A DNA stretch of 64,000 nt from Trichococcus sp. K1Tr (GCF_028309625.1 NZ_JAQMHR010000007.1:86241-150240); one strand, 5' to 3'; counted from the first letter of the stretch, positions 52,612 through 61,579 are shown. The notes: generated by a model not told the origin, from the letters alone. Numbers and translations are program-made.

Positions 52612-52760
52612 TGCTGCTCCGATGAGGAAGACCTTCGCCGAAGTTCAGCTACATCAAGATAGCTCTCCTCCGGCTAACATTTGTTCACAGGAGTTGAGTA
52701 ATCCGGCATTGTGTTTTTCTCCGGCGAGCGGAGCGCTCGTCGGAGCTGACACCCTCGGGT
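52612..52760. repeat. GC-rich hairpin repeat, copy 11
   Basis: GCTCCGATGAGGAAGACC, TTCGCCGAAGTTCAGC, CTCCTCCGGCTAACATTTG, CTCCGGCGAGCGGAGCGC with TCGTCGGAGCTG. Together with the terminator it fills the 303-base gap. Confidence 0.75.
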
Positions 52761-52788
52761 ATTCTTTAATATCCATTATACCAAAAAA

Positions 52789-52821
52789 AGCCACCAGAAG
52801 AGTGTTCATCTTCTGGTGGCT
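52789..52821 (-). terminator. Terminator of the LtaS-like gene
   Basis: Perfect 12-bp stem AGCCACCAGAAG/CTTCTGGTGGCT, 9-base loop, TTTTTTTGG on the minus strand. Confidence 0.9.
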
Positions 52822-52872
52822 GTTAGGCTAACAAAATTATTTGTTGCTGACTTTCCCACACCACTAACGAAT

Positions 52873-54726
52873 TCACTTAAAAAAATCATTTTCTAGACTG
52901 TAGCGTTTCCCGGTCAATACGTCATATTGGATTTGATCATAGTCCAATAAAATTTCACGCGCTTCTTCAGACAGGTCTTCTCTGGATGATACATACACCC
53001 CTGTTTCTGCATTCAAATACATGGATTTTTCAAAAGCAGGGACTTTTGACTGAAGTGTTTCCAGCAACGCATCGAAAGGGGACAATCTGGTCTGGGTCAT
53101 TTCCAGCACTTCCGTGTAGAAATAGATTGGGCTAATGGTACCCAGGTCTTTATAATTACTCTCATAATTGCTGAAGATGCGCAAAGGTGTTTTATGCATA
53201 TCTGGGACTGTGTTGGCCTCATATACCTTTCCACCAAATACACTTGATAAATGATCGCCCCAGAATACGACAACGATCGGTTCATCCAATTCGGCCAATT
53301 GTGATGTAAATAATTCCAGGGATTGGTCTGAATAGATAAGGTCCTGAAGGTAATTACGAGCATCTGGGTCCTTTATTCCGGACTCTGAATATGTTGGAAT
53401 TTCCGTATATTTATCCGTATACGGGGCATGATTTTGCATCGTAACCAGATGGATAAAATCTTTCTCTGGGGTCTCGACCAGCTTTTGGAGGACTTGTTCA
53501 TAAGCTGCTTTATCGGAAATATAAGGATTCGCGTCAATCCTTTCAGTAAAACTCATTGTGGTGTCGTAAATGAACTCATCAAAGCCAAGAACATTATAAT
53601 TTTCTTTCCGCTTGTACATCGTCGTATTGAAGGGGTGAATAGCTGTCGTAGCATGACCAGCATCCTTCAAACGCGAAACGACAGACGGAAAGCGTTCGAT
53701 AGTAGACAGAAACTGCGTGTATGGGGAGGTAATATTCGCAGGAAAAGGCTCCATCGAAAAACCGGTCAAAGCTTCAAATTCTATATTGGCTGTCCCACCG
53801 CCATAACCAGGTGAAAGTATCTCTCCATTATGGGAGCTGTCCGCCAAAGCTCTGACAAAAGGAATCGGATCCATTTTCAGGTTAATCCCCTCTAATTCAG
53901 AAGGGTCCGAAAAACTTTCATTCATCACAAAAATGACATTTACATCCGGTTCTGTTTTGTCCCTATCCTCATTGATTTCATCTGCAATGGCTTGGTATTT
54001 TTCATGAAGATCAACGATTTTTTTTGCCGAATAATCTGTCGGCTCTTCCATCGAATCTGATGGAAGATTATACAGAAACCCTGCGACAAAACCATTCGCG
54101 TAATAATTATCCAATTGGCTCCAAGGTATCCAAGCACTTTTCTGTTCATAGGCTCTTTTCAACAAATTACCTTGTTGTTGAAATTGCCCAATGTAAAGCA
54201 GCCCTAAAGATGTCACCAGCAGGATGGCTAAACGTTTTTTTTTCGGCAACAGCGGGGTTCTTTTTTTTATGTTTCTGCGGATCACAAGATAAAACAAGAA
54301 TCCACAAAATAAAACAAACGCCAACGCTGCTGCTACGGTCTGTCCAGATACCATCTCAAGTAAAGATTTACTTGCGGTGATCATTTTCAAGTCACTCGGA
54401 TACAGCGGCTCGGTGCGCTGCCGCGTTTTTTCGAGGTTGACAACCCCCGTTATGCCTCCGACCAGAAGCAGGAGCAAATTTGTCAACGCGACATCTCCCA
54501 ACAGAGCCCACAACCATGAGCCCAGCAGCAGAAGAACACTTGTGCTCAAAACCAGCGTACCGCGAGTAGGAATCACGCCACTATTATTGATTACAGAAAG
54601 CGTGGTGTCTAGAGTATATTGCAGATACATTTGAATAATAATTACGATGAAAATTAGACTTACAAATTGCAGAAGAAACCTTTTTTTTCTGCCCTTACGT
54701 TTTTTATAGTGTATTCTTTTTTCCAA
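52873..54726 (-). CDS. LtaS-family phosphoglycerol transferase/sulfatase-like membrane protein
   Basis: A 617-residue protein with about five N-terminal membrane helices (to about 200) and an extracellular alkaline-phosphatase-fold domain. Seen: NVIFVMNESFSD, GGGTANIEFEALTGFS with the nucleophilic Thr, IHPFNTTMYKR and FWGDHLSS with metal-binding Asp-His. The family transfers glycerol phosphate from phosphatidylglycerol to teichoic acids or glycans. Loop lengths differ from canonical LtaS, so it may decorate another polymer. The start is TTG 54726, directly after a stop codon; the ribosome site is weak, so this start is uncertain. Confidence 0.85.
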   Translation of the reverse strand: MEKRIHYKKRKGRKKRFLLQFVSLIFIVIIIQMYLQYTLDTTLSVINNSGVIPTRGTLVLSTSVLLLLGSWLWALLGDVALTNLLLLLVGGITGVVNLEKTRQRTEPLYPSDLKMITASKSLLEMVSGQTVAAALAFVLFCGFLFYLVIRRNIKKRTPLLPKKKRLAILLVTSLGLLYIGQFQQQGNLLKRAYEQKSAWIPWSQLDNYYANGFVAGFLYNLPSDSMEEPTDYSAKKIVDLHEKYQAIADEINEDRDKTEPDVNVIFVMNESFSDPSELEGINLKMDPIPFVRALADSSHNGEILSPGYGGGTANIEFEALTGFSMEPFPANITSPYTQFLSTIERFPSVVSRLKDAGHATTAIHPFNTTMYKRKENYNVLGFDEFIYDTTMSFTERIDANPYISDKAAYEQVLQKLVETPEKDFIHLVTMQNHAPYTDKYTEIPTYSESGIKDPDARNYLQDLIYSDQSLELFTSQLAELDEPIVVVFWGDHLSSVFGGKVYEANTVPDMHKTPLRIFSNYESNYKDLGTISPIYFYTEVLEMTQTRLSPFDALLETLQSKVPAFEKSMYLNAETGVYVSSREDLSEEAREILLDYDQIQYDVLTGKRYSLENDFFK

Positions 54727-54977
54727 CTATGTTTCACTCTTTCTTTAGTCATTCAAAAACATAACCACTGCTATGTTTAATTTATCGATTACAAATAGTA
54801 ATTATACCATAGGTGGTATTCTTATACACGATAAAGTACAATGATTTATAAGAAAATTCGTAAAACGCAAAACACCCGGCAGAATATCCGAAACGTAAAA
54901 ATAGGCGCCAACAGAGTTCACTCCGCTAACACCTATCCCGCCAGTCACTAGTGCTTTTCAGCGACTACTAGCGTCTC
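54727..54977. other. Upstream region of the LtaS-like gene
   Basis: AT-rich part near the start, then a long quasi-palindrome at about 54904-54939 (ATAGGCG...CACCTAT) whose mismatches are mostly G-U compatible. No promoter can be assigned. Confidence 0.4.
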
Positions 54978-55146
54978 TCCCGCCGGAGGAGAACACCAAA
55001 AAAGATCCTAACCTCCGACCACAGCGGTTTCGCTGGAGTTAGGCTGCCCCCACCACGCATCCTCCTCCGGCCAACATTCGATCCCCGGAGTTAAGCTACC
55101 TAGCACCATCACCACTTCCGACGAGCGCCATCTCCGTCGGAGCACG
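54978..55146. repeat. GC-rich hairpin repeat, copy 12
   Basis: CGCCGGAGGAGAACACC, ACCTCCGACCACAGCGGTTT with CGCTGGAGTTAGG, CCTCCTCCGGCCAACATTCG, TCCCCGGAGTTAAGC, CTTCCGACGAGCGCCATC with TCCGTCGGAGC. This is one of the fullest copies of the second module type. Confidence 0.85.
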
Positions 55147-55157
55147 ACACGCAACAA

Positions 55158-55215
55158 AAAAACAAGCACACCCCCAACCAGCAACTATACTGGTCAAAAA
55201 AGATATGCTTGTTTT
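55158..55215 (-). terminator. Probable terminator of the CapD-like gene
   Basis: Outer stem AAACAAGCA/TGCTTGTTT and inner ACCAG/CTGGT, with TTTTTTTGTTG on the minus strand side, 28 bases after the gene. Confidence 0.7.
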
Positions 55216-55242
55216 ACAAATAAATAATTACTGGCTCAATCC

Positions 55243-57066
55243 TTAGACGTTCTCATTTGCGAAGGCAATTACTTCGTCACGAAGGTCATCATGGCTCAAA
55301 CCACCAAGTGATTCGACAAATTTCAAGACCTCTTTTCGGTCATGCGTTGTGGCGTTCCCGACGAATATTTTATCGAAGACTTGATTATCGGACAGTTGCC
55401 CATCGACCAACAGTTCTTCGTAAAGCTTTTCACCGGGTCGAATACCTGATTCCACAATCGGGATTTCAGCTTCCGTATAACCCGACAACTTGATCATTTT
55501 GCGCGCCAGGTCAGATATTTTGACAGGTTCACCCATATCTAGGATGAAGATCTCTCCACCTTTGGCCAGAACACCCGCCTGAAGAACCAGTCGGCTTGCT
55601 TCCGGTATCGTCATGAAGTAGCGGATCATGCGCATATCGGTGACAGTGACTGGGCCGCCGTTTTCGATTTGTTCCTTGAAGACAGGGATTACACTGCCTC
55701 GGCTTCCCAATACATTCCCGAATCGTACTGCGGCGAATTTCGTTTTCCCCGGTTCGTTCAATGAAGTGACCAGTATCTCTGCTATACGCTTCGTCGAACC
55801 CATAACGTTTGTCGGGCGGACCGCTTTATCGGTGGAGATCATCACGAAACTCTGCACACCAGCAGCTTTGGCAGCTTCAGCCATGTTTTTTGATCCGTAG
55901 ACATTATTTTTGATTGCTTCATGCGGATTGTATTCCATCAGAGGAACATGTTTATGTGCAGCCGCATGGAATACGTGGTCGGGTTTGTATTTTTCCATTA
56001 CCTGAAAAATTCGGTTACGGTCTTGGATATCCGCGATGATAGGTATGATAGTAATCGTGCGTCCATATAAGTTCTTTAATTCTTTATCGATCAGATAGAT
56101 CGAGTTTTCCCCATGACCCAATAAAATCAGCGTTTTCGGGCTGAATTTTGCAATTTGACGGCAGATTTCCGATCCGATCGAACCACCGGCACCACTCACC
56201 AAGACCACTTCATTTTCCAATTGCGCTCCAATTTTCGTGCGGTCCAATTGCACTTCTTCACGTCCCAACAAATCGACAACATCGATATTTCGAAGGCGGC
56301 TGACGGTCAGTTTCCCTTTCAGGACATCCTCAATACGGGGCATCTGATTCACTTTTACATTTGCCTGATTGCAGTAATCCAAAATGGCTTCCAACTCTGG
56401 CGGCTTCAATGATGGAATGGCAATCGTCACTTGATCGATGGCAAACTCCTTCACTAATGCCGGGATGTCTTCTTTCGTACCGACTACCGGGATGTCGAAC
56501 AGGCGGGAATTCGCCTTATTTTTGTCGCCATCCACAATACCGACGATTTCGATTTCACTCGGGTTCCGCATGATGCTGTTGATGAAAATGCTTCCTCCAT
56601 CACCGGCACCGACAACCAACGTCCGGACCGTATTTTCAAAGGACAAGTTGTTCTTTTTGAGCTTCCCATTATTCCATTCGTGATACAATCTCCACACCAC
56701 ACGCGAACCGGGTATGAAGACCAGACTGAACATGTACATCAAGAAAATGTAACGGAAGCTGACACCTTTGATGAAGACTAAGGTAAGGAGTGCTGAAATC
56801 GCATAGGAAATCGTCATCAAAATCGTTGATTTCCCGACTTCATAGACACTCGTGTAGCGGATGATCCTTGAAAACAGGTGATACTGCAGCCCAAGAATAA
56901 TATAACTACTGACACAGACACCTACCATGACGTAAAAAAACGTATTCGGCGGTGCAATATAAGTCTGGATCAACCAGTAGGCCAATAACGCAGATACGAA
57001 AATAAAAAATGAATCCAGTAAAATTAAAACAATCGATTTTTGTTTACGTGATAACTTAAGCGGCAT
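55243..57066 (-). CDS. Membrane-bound UDP-sugar 4,6-dehydratase (CapD/WbpM/PglF family)
   Basis: A 607-residue protein: four N-terminal membrane helices (10-125), a CoA-binding-like domain (140-270, VGAGDGGSIFINSI), and an SDR dehydratase domain (285-590). The NAD loop is VSGAGGSIGSEICRQI; FHAAAHKHVPLME, STDKAVRPTNVMGSTKR and RFGNVLGSRGSVIP are present. It converts UDP-GlcNAc to the 4-keto-6-deoxy sugar, first step to amino sugars such as bacillosamine or QuiNAc. Such amino sugars are typical acceptors of NeuD/PglD acyltransferases like those at 3098-4456. RBS AGGAGG. Confidence 0.93.
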   Translation of the reverse strand: MPLKLSRKQKSIVLILLDSFFIFVSALLAYWLIQTYIAPPNTFFYVMVGVCVSSYIILGLQYHLFSRIIRYTSVYEVGKSTILMTISYAISALLTLVFIKGVSFRYIFLMYMFSLVFIPGSRVVWRLYHEWNNGKLKKNNLSFENTVRTLVVGAGDGGSIFINSIMRNPSEIEIVGIVDGDKNKANSRLFDIPVVGTKEDIPALVKEFAIDQVTIAIPSLKPPELEAILDYCNQANVKVNQMPRIEDVLKGKLTVSRLRNIDVVDLLGREEVQLDRTKIGAQLENEVVLVSGAGGSIGSEICRQIAKFSPKTLILLGHGENSIYLIDKELKNLYGRTITIIPIIADIQDRNRIFQVMEKYKPDHVFHAAAHKHVPLMEYNPHEAIKNNVYGSKNMAEAAKAAGVQSFVMISTDKAVRPTNVMGSTKRIAEILVTSLNEPGKTKFAAVRFGNVLGSRGSVIPVFKEQIENGGPVTVTDMRMIRYFMTIPEASRLVLQAGVLAKGGEIFILDMGEPVKISDLARKMIKLSGYTEAEIPIVESGIRPGEKLYEELLVDGQLSDNQVFDKIFVGNATTHDRKEVLKFVESLGGLSHDDLRDEVIAFANENV

Positions 57067-57673
57067 ATCTCACTACTCCTCCTAAAGAAACTTCTCTTAA
57101 CTCTTGTTAGCTTCCCACAACATCTCTACAGCATAACCAGTTCAATAGGAGCCTTCGTATAAACGTTATCCCCATTGAGAATGTTTTTTACATTGTTCGG
57201 AAATAGGCTGCTTTCCCGTGACCAAAACAGCTTCAAACTGAGCAACTACGTCCTTTGACTTTGTGTGATTTAACATACGGCGTCGCGAGTGCGAGATGGT
57301 CAGATTGAAGTTGGTGTTGGAGATAACATCCTCCACAATTTCCTTGCTGCTTACAACCATTTATAAGGAAATCCAACAGATGAATAAAATTCTCCTACTG
57401 TATAATATTGTACTATATCATTTTTGAAATAACTATAAATATTTTACTAAAATTCCGAATAAGTGCTTATGCTGAATTCCATGGTGGCTGGATTACATTG
57501 AAAATAAATTTGTTGGCAAAACTGTCAGTTGCCGATCACTAAATAGTGATTTATTAAAAAACGCCTAATCAACATAATCTTAAAATGTGTCTATTTTTGA
57601 AAATAAAACAACAGTGACGTTCAGAAGCAATAACCGCGTTGGATTTTATGAGCCCTCTTCTTTTTATGATTGC
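57067..57673. other. Gap upstream of the CapD-like gene
   Basis: Mostly AT-rich. An open frame at 57166-57360 (64 codons, minus) begins MVVSSKEIVEDVISNTN but has no ribosome site and an unusual C-terminal half; it may be a gene fragment and is not called as a CDS. Confidence 0.4.
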
Positions 57674-57820
57674 CACCTCCGACCACGGTGGCCTCGCCGG
57701 AGTTCGACTTGCGAAAAAAGAGCTCACCTCGGGCCAGCGTTTGTTGGTCGGCGGTGAGCTTTTTATGTTGGTGCTTTGCTTCGGTTGGGGTGGTTCTCAT
57801 CGGAGCTGGCACACCTTTGG
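57674..57820. repeat. GC-rich hairpin repeat, copy 13
   Basis: ACCTCCGACCACGGTGGCC with TCGCCGGAGTTCG, then a separate hairpin GAGCTCACCTCGGGCC...GGCGGTGAGCTTTTT that could act as a terminator of glycosyltransferase 2, then TCATCGGAGCTGGCACACC. Confidence 0.8.
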
Positions 57821-57822
57821 CG

Positions 57823-58887
57823 TTATAATTCGCGTATGATATCCCTAACTGTATTCTCATATTCATCCAGATTCTCTCTGATGATGTCCTCTGCTACTAG
57901 CTCCCTGATCGCATTCATATCGATCCGCACCAAATCGGATTCTTTGATCGAGACTGCAACGCCGCGACATTTGAGCTCTTCGATGTTTTCGGTATCTTCC
58001 AAAACGCCTTCCCTATCGATCAGCACTAGGTTCCTTTTGGAAAGCAGGGCTTCAGATATCGTACCCCAGCCGGCTTTGGCGATGACGATGTCGCTGGCGG
58101 CGAGGTAGTTGTGGGTGTCGAAAGTTTCGACAGATAGTTGGACGACAGTGGCGTTGCCGGTAGCGGTGATGTTGATGCCACTGGTGGTGAAGATGTTGCC
58201 ATCGTAGTTGTCGATTTGGATATTTACCAAGCTAGCTGATTTGCCGCAGGTGATGAAGATGCTTGGGCCGTATTGGGCTTTGATGGCGGCGATGCGGTCG
58301 GGATTGAAGCGGCGGCAGATGAAGCCGATCTGTTTTCTTGGGACGGACAGCTTGGGTGCGGGCAGCATCAGGTCGTATTCGATCAGGAGGTCGAGGTTGG
58401 CGTAGACTTCACGGAAACGGGCGATGATGGCGTCGGAAAGGCCGAGGAACTCGTACTGCTCGCACCAGGTGAAGTTGGCGATGCCGATATTGCGCACACC
58501 CAGTTGTTCCCCCACTTGGATGCCGATGGCGCTGATGTCACTGATGACGCAGGCGACGGGCAGATCGCGCAAAATGGCGACTTCCGCGACGACGGCGGTA
58601 TCCCAGCCGGCCATGAAATCGGTCAGCTCGTGCTCGAGACGCGGGATGTCGACCTGCAGGCTGTTCTCCTTGTTGACCAGGCCGACTTCGGTGCGGATGT
58701 CCCTGTAGGTCACGCGGTCACCAAAGCGCTCGAGGTAAACGCGGGCGAAACTGTTCTGAAAGGTGCCGCTCGCGAGATAAATCAAGTGATCGGTCGTCTC
58801 CAAAAGTTCCTCGATGATCGCCAAGCAACGGGTCATATGCCCGAAGCCGTGGGATGATGCGTAAAATGCAAAGTATTGGTTGGTCAT
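57823..58887 (-). CDS. MurG-like (GT-B) glycosyltransferase 2
   Basis: A 354-residue paralog of the 51505 protein, equal in length and collinear. It has SSHGFGHMTRCLAIIEE at the N-terminus and VIAKAGWGTISEALLSKR in the C-terminal donor site. Differences are spread evenly and mostly conservative, which argues that both copies are functional. RBS GAGAGGTGA. The gene has a higher GC content than its surroundings. Probably acts on the same class of cell-surface glycan as its paralog. Confidence 0.85.
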   Translation of the reverse strand: MTNQYFAFYASSHGFGHMTRCLAIIEELLETTDHLIYLASGTFQNSFARVYLERFGDRVTYRDIRTEVGLVNKENSLQVDIPRLEHELTDFMAGWDTAVVAEVAILRDLPVACVISDISAIGIQVGEQLGVRNIGIANFTWCEQYEFLGLSDAIIARFREVYANLDLLIEYDLMLPAPKLSVPRKQIGFICRRFNPDRIAAIKAQYGPSIFITCGKSASLVNIQIDNYDGNIFTTSGINITATGNATVVQLSVETFDTHNYLAASDIVIAKAGWGTISEALLSKRNLVLIDREGVLEDTENIEELKCRGVAVSIKESDLVRIDMNAIRELVAEDIIRENLDEYENTVRDIIREL

Positions 58888-58982
58888 GGGTCACCTCTCA
58901 TTATTAATTCAATTTCTTGTTCATGATTCTATTTTAAGCTATATCAACAATTATTGATATCCGCAGCTAAAATTACCACTAT

Positions 58983-59055
58983 TGACAGGGCACTTACCAG
59001 TCAATGACACGAAAATTACCATCGAGTTCCATGGGCGTTACCACATGATACAATT
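58983..59055. repeat. 73-base direct repeat, copy A
   Basis: About 81 percent identical to 59371-59443 (14 differences by my count). Shared core TCAATGACACGA and GTTACCAC..GATAC.ATT. Probably part of decayed insertion sequence ends. Confidence 0.7.
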
Positions 59056-59171
59056 AAAAAAAATTGAATAATAGCCGCTGCGAAATAAGGAATCCATGGC
59101 TCTTTTTCCGTCAATTTGGTCCATTTTAGCCGTTACGCTGGTATTTTTCTGCCGAAATATTCAAATATCTC

Positions 59172-59305
59172 AGCTCCGACGATCTGCTCTTTCGCCGGAG
59201 CTGGAGATCCGAAAAGATACCTACCTCCTGTCAGCTTGGCTTCACCGTACTTCAGTGATGCGGAAATTGACTAGCTCCGGCCAAAACATTCTCATCGGAG
59301 GTGGA
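59172..59305. repeat. GC-rich hairpin repeat, copy 14
   Basis: AGCTCCGACGATCTGC with TTTCGCCGGAGCTGG, and TAGCTCCGGCCAAAACATT with TCATCGGAGGTGG. It lies between the two 73-base direct repeats. Confidence 0.7.
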
Positions 59306-59370
59306 GTAATCGAGGAGAGTTCTTTTCACCCGGATATGAGGCTCTGTTCATCTGCAACATGCTCCACCAA

Positions 59371-59443
59371 TGACAGAATACTTACCATTCAATGACACGA
59401 GAATCACCACAGAGTGCCACGGATGTTACCACTTGATACGATT
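59371..59443. repeat. 73-base direct repeat, copy B
   Basis: Second copy of the repeat at 58983. GTTACCAC here is answered by GTGGTAAC at about 59503-59510, suggesting inverted ends. Confidence 0.7.
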
Positions 59444-59530
59444 GGTGGAAATGGTGGCTTAGCTACAAACAACTGGTAATCTCTTCGCCGAGAGTGGTAA
59501 CAAGCTTTGCATTTGCTGGTACATTTCTCT

Positions 59531-59725
59531 GCACAAGTGGCTCTATCCATTTGCAATATTCAACTTTGGCGAAAATGTTCAATCTTAATCATTGGAAACT
59601 GTTCAATTCAGTTTGGCGCTAGCATTTTTCAATGATCGGTAACCAGGTTCGTACTTGGTGGCTCTCCTTCATGCACTCGCCGGCTCCATCATCCGCACAG
59701 GTGGCTCTATCCATTTGCAATATTC
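59531..59725. mobile_element. Decayed IS terminus region (IS21-like multiple repeats, no transposase)
   Basis: GCACAAGTGGCTCTATCCAT plus TTGCAATATTC (59531-59561) recurs as 59695-59725 with one difference in 31. GTGGCTCTCC occurs between them and GTGGTCC just after. Multiple short GTGGCTC repeats are common near the ends of IS21-family elements. No transposase remnant is visible, so this is inference. Confidence 0.45.
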
Positions 59726-59765
59726 CTCTCTGCCATAGTGGTCCATTGCTCACAATCTAGTACAG

Positions 59766-59814
59766 AAAAAAAGCTAAGTCTCCTGCCTACAAGCTTGGGG
59801 ACTTAGCTTTTTTT
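59766..59814. terminator. Bidirectional terminator
   Basis: Stem AAAAAAGCTAAGTCTCC with GGGGACTTAGCTTTTTT (one G-T). It has no adjacent gene on either side and is probably what is left of a former transcription unit. Confidence 0.8.
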
Positions 59815-59845
59815 CTTATGCTTATATATTGTCATCAGTGTTGCC

Positions 59846-60032
59846 GCCCTCCTCCGGTGAACCATACTTCCACCGGAGGAGAACATCCCAAATGATGATC
59901 ACCTCCGACCACCGCGGCTTCCTAGGAGTTTAGCCGCCCGCACTGCTCCCTCCTCCGGCCAGCATTCGCTCTCCGGAGTTGAGCTAGCCGACACATGGCT
60001 GTCTTCCGATGAGGGCCCGTCTAATCGGAGTT
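59846..60032. repeat. GC-rich hairpin repeat, copy 15
   Basis: CTCCTCCGGTGAACC, CACCGGAGGAGAACATCCC, ACCTCCGACCACCGCGGC, GCCGCCCGCACTGCTCC, CTCCGGCCAGCATTCGCTC, TCTTCCGATGAGGGC with TAATCGGAGTTGG. Full-length copy of the second module type. Confidence 0.85.
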
Positions 60033-60086
60033 GGCTCACTCCCTCTCCCGCTTGCCGCAGCAACACTTAGAGGTGTTGAAGGAAAA

Positions 60087-60131
60087 AAAGAGAAGACCGA
60101 CCGCCATCCACAGGCAATCACCCTTCTCTTT
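60087..60131 (-). terminator. Terminator of the trypsin-fold gene
   Basis: Stem AAAGAGAAG/CTTCTCTTT with a long interior loop and CTTTTTTTCC on the minus strand. Confidence 0.7.
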
Positions 60132-60146
60132 TACATCAACCTCTTT

Positions 60147-60962
60147 TCAAAATAATGCTTCCAGTTCCAAAATACAGCTGGATTTGATGACAACTCCGAG
60201 ATTGAACGGCGGATGCGGTGAAGCCGCTGCGGGCACGTCACCCCTCTCCGGCCGGTCATCCGTTATTGGGTGCGGCGCCGTAGAGAGCGTGCCCAACAAC
60301 AGGATACGGTTTTCGTCAGGATAAAAATTCCCGTCCCGATCGAAGTAGCCGTTCTCCTCGATGATGAGCACCGGGGAACCATTCGTGCCCGGCACAGCCG
60401 CAGCATCTATCAACAATTCTTTCTTGCCCTTATAATCCATTCTGGGATGCGTGGCCGTCACACCCCTTCTCAAAATGGGCCTGTTGTTTACCGCATCCCA
60501 TAGTCCATCAGGAAAGCCTGCCGTCACGACTTCTTCCATTGCGTCCAGCTCATCGAGTTGTTCCTCCGTTGGAATCAAATCCATCCCGATTATCGTAAAG
60601 AACAGCTCTATTCCCTTAGTTTGTGCTTTAAGGACTAGCTCGTCTATCGGCAACGCACACAAATCAACTGCAGGATCCGGATGCATCACCCACTTTTTTT
60701 CAAATTGGCTCAACACTACTTTGTGTTGTTTTTTATCATCAGGATCCCCATCTTCGCTTTCTCTTGTGAAAACAAGTTTTCCTTTTTCTGCACCTCTCAC
60801 GACGCTCTTATTGGTGATGATTACCGTGATGCAGGTATTTGCTTCTTCATCCTGTTTGAACTCAACTACATATCCTGTCCCCGCCGTAACCTGATTATTT
60901 TTCCCCGTGCATTCGATTCTGACCGTTCCATAAGACAGTATTTCTCTTAAGGTTAATTCCAC
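60147..60962 (-). CDS. Trypsin-fold (S1/S46-like) protein with substituted catalytic residues
   Basis: A 271-residue protein from GTG 60962, seven bases after AAGAGGAG; ATG 60986 is an alternative. The pattern follows trypsin-like peptidase proteins: AGTGYVVEF, IITNKSVV, HPDPAVDLCALPI, AGFPDGLWD, RRGVTATHP and VPGTNGSPV. The catalytic His should follow TNK but is Ser53, and the catalytic Ser of GxSG is Asn194 (GTNG). Only Asp100 remains. No signal peptide. It is likely a binding or sensing pseudoprotease rather than an enzyme. It stands next to three tandem paralogs of an unknown family and may belong with them. Confidence 0.75.
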   Translation of the reverse strand: MELTLREILSYGTVRIECTGKNNQVTAGTGYVVEFKQDEEANTCITVIITNKSVVRGAEKGKLVFTRESEDGDPDDKKQHKVVLSQFEKKWVMHPDPAVDLCALPIDELVLKAQTKGIELFFTIIGMDLIPTEEQLDELDAMEEVVTAGFPDGLWDAVNNRPILRRGVTATHPRMDYKGKKELLIDAAAVPGTNGSPVLIIEENGYFDRDGNFYPDENRILLLGTLSTAPHPITDDRPERGDVPAAASPHPPFNLGVVIKSSCILELEALF

Positions 60963-61203
60963 ATTTTTGCTCCTCTTATCATGCATTATTTTTTGAAATG
61001 ATCGGGTATGTGCGCTGTTTTGAATGGAATGACTGGCGCACATTACGGCGAAAGCGCAGGGCTCAAAGACACATGTTCCGAATCGATCGGATGTTCAGCC
61101 AAGGAAATCTTACCGGGGAACAAGTATGGTGTGCCACAGCGCTCCGGACTGGCCGCGCTTGTTCGGAATTCGGCTATCCGGCGGACAGCTCTTCGATGGG
61201 TCA
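60963..61203. other. Gap upstream of the trypsin-fold gene
   Basis: GC-richer than its surroundings. A short palindrome TCCGAATCGATCGGA is at about 61078-61092. The open frames here lack ribosome sites. Confidence 0.4.
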
Positions 61204-61207
61204 CAAC

Positions 61208-61253
61208 AGTAAGAGGCGCAGACCGAGACAACCGGGCTGTGCCTCTTGCTTAT
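61208..61253. other. Hairpin downstream of small paralog 3
   Basis: Arms AAGAGGCGCAG and CTGTGCCTCTT (one mismatch) with an interior ACCG...CGGG pair. No T-run, so a structured 3' end or weak terminator. Confidence 0.5.
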
Positions 61254-61270
61254 GCGAACTTATGATTGCC

Positions 61271-61579
61271 TTACGCTTCGATTGCTAATGCGGCGGTTGT
61301 AGGTTCGGGTGGATTTGTGCGGACGTTCAATTTGTGGTCGACTTCGCTGAGCAGCAGATCCAGAAATTCTTGATGGTAAGCCTCTTTCTTGCATACAGGA
61401 ACATTTTTCATGAAGGCGGTCAGGTTCTCGAGGGCATGGCTGAAATTACTTGCGTCTTCATCCGTATTGAATATATACTCGCAGCGTATGTTCTCTTCTG
61501 TCTCCAGGTAGTTGACGAAAAATCTTTTGTCATATTTCCGGACACCACAGTAAGGTGCAACTAGTTTAAAATTTGGCAT
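61271..61579 (-). CDS. Unrecognised small protein, paralog 3 of 3
   Basis: A 102-residue soluble protein. It shares with its two upstream neighbours APYCGV near the N-terminus, FFVNYLETEENIRCEY, a DAxxFxxALENLxxFM helix, VPVCKKEAYHQEFLDLLL, and a short variable tail (here TTAALAIEA). RBS GGAGGAAA ten bases before the ATG. I do not recognise the family. It has its own upstream CGCTTT element, and is followed by a hairpin and then the trypsin-fold gene. Confidence 0.8.
   Translation of the reverse strand: MPNFKLVAPYCGVRKYDKRFFVNYLETEENIRCEYIFNTDEDASNFSHALENLTAFMKNVPVCKKEAYHQEFLDLLLSEVDHKLNVRTNPPEPTTAALAIEA

Noticed and set aside
57166..57360. A 64-codon minus-strand frame upstream of the CapD-like gene
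   Set aside because: No ribosome site and no recognisable domain; mentioned only as a possible fragment.
58273..58857. A 194-codon plus-strand frame rich in Asp, Gly and Val
   Set aside because: Antisense artefact of the GC-rich glycosyltransferase 2; a matching frame exists opposite its paralog at 52198-52539.
61008..61288. Overlapping plus-strand frames in the gap before the trypsin-fold gene
   Set aside because: Composition-driven frames without ribosome sites or family resemblance.
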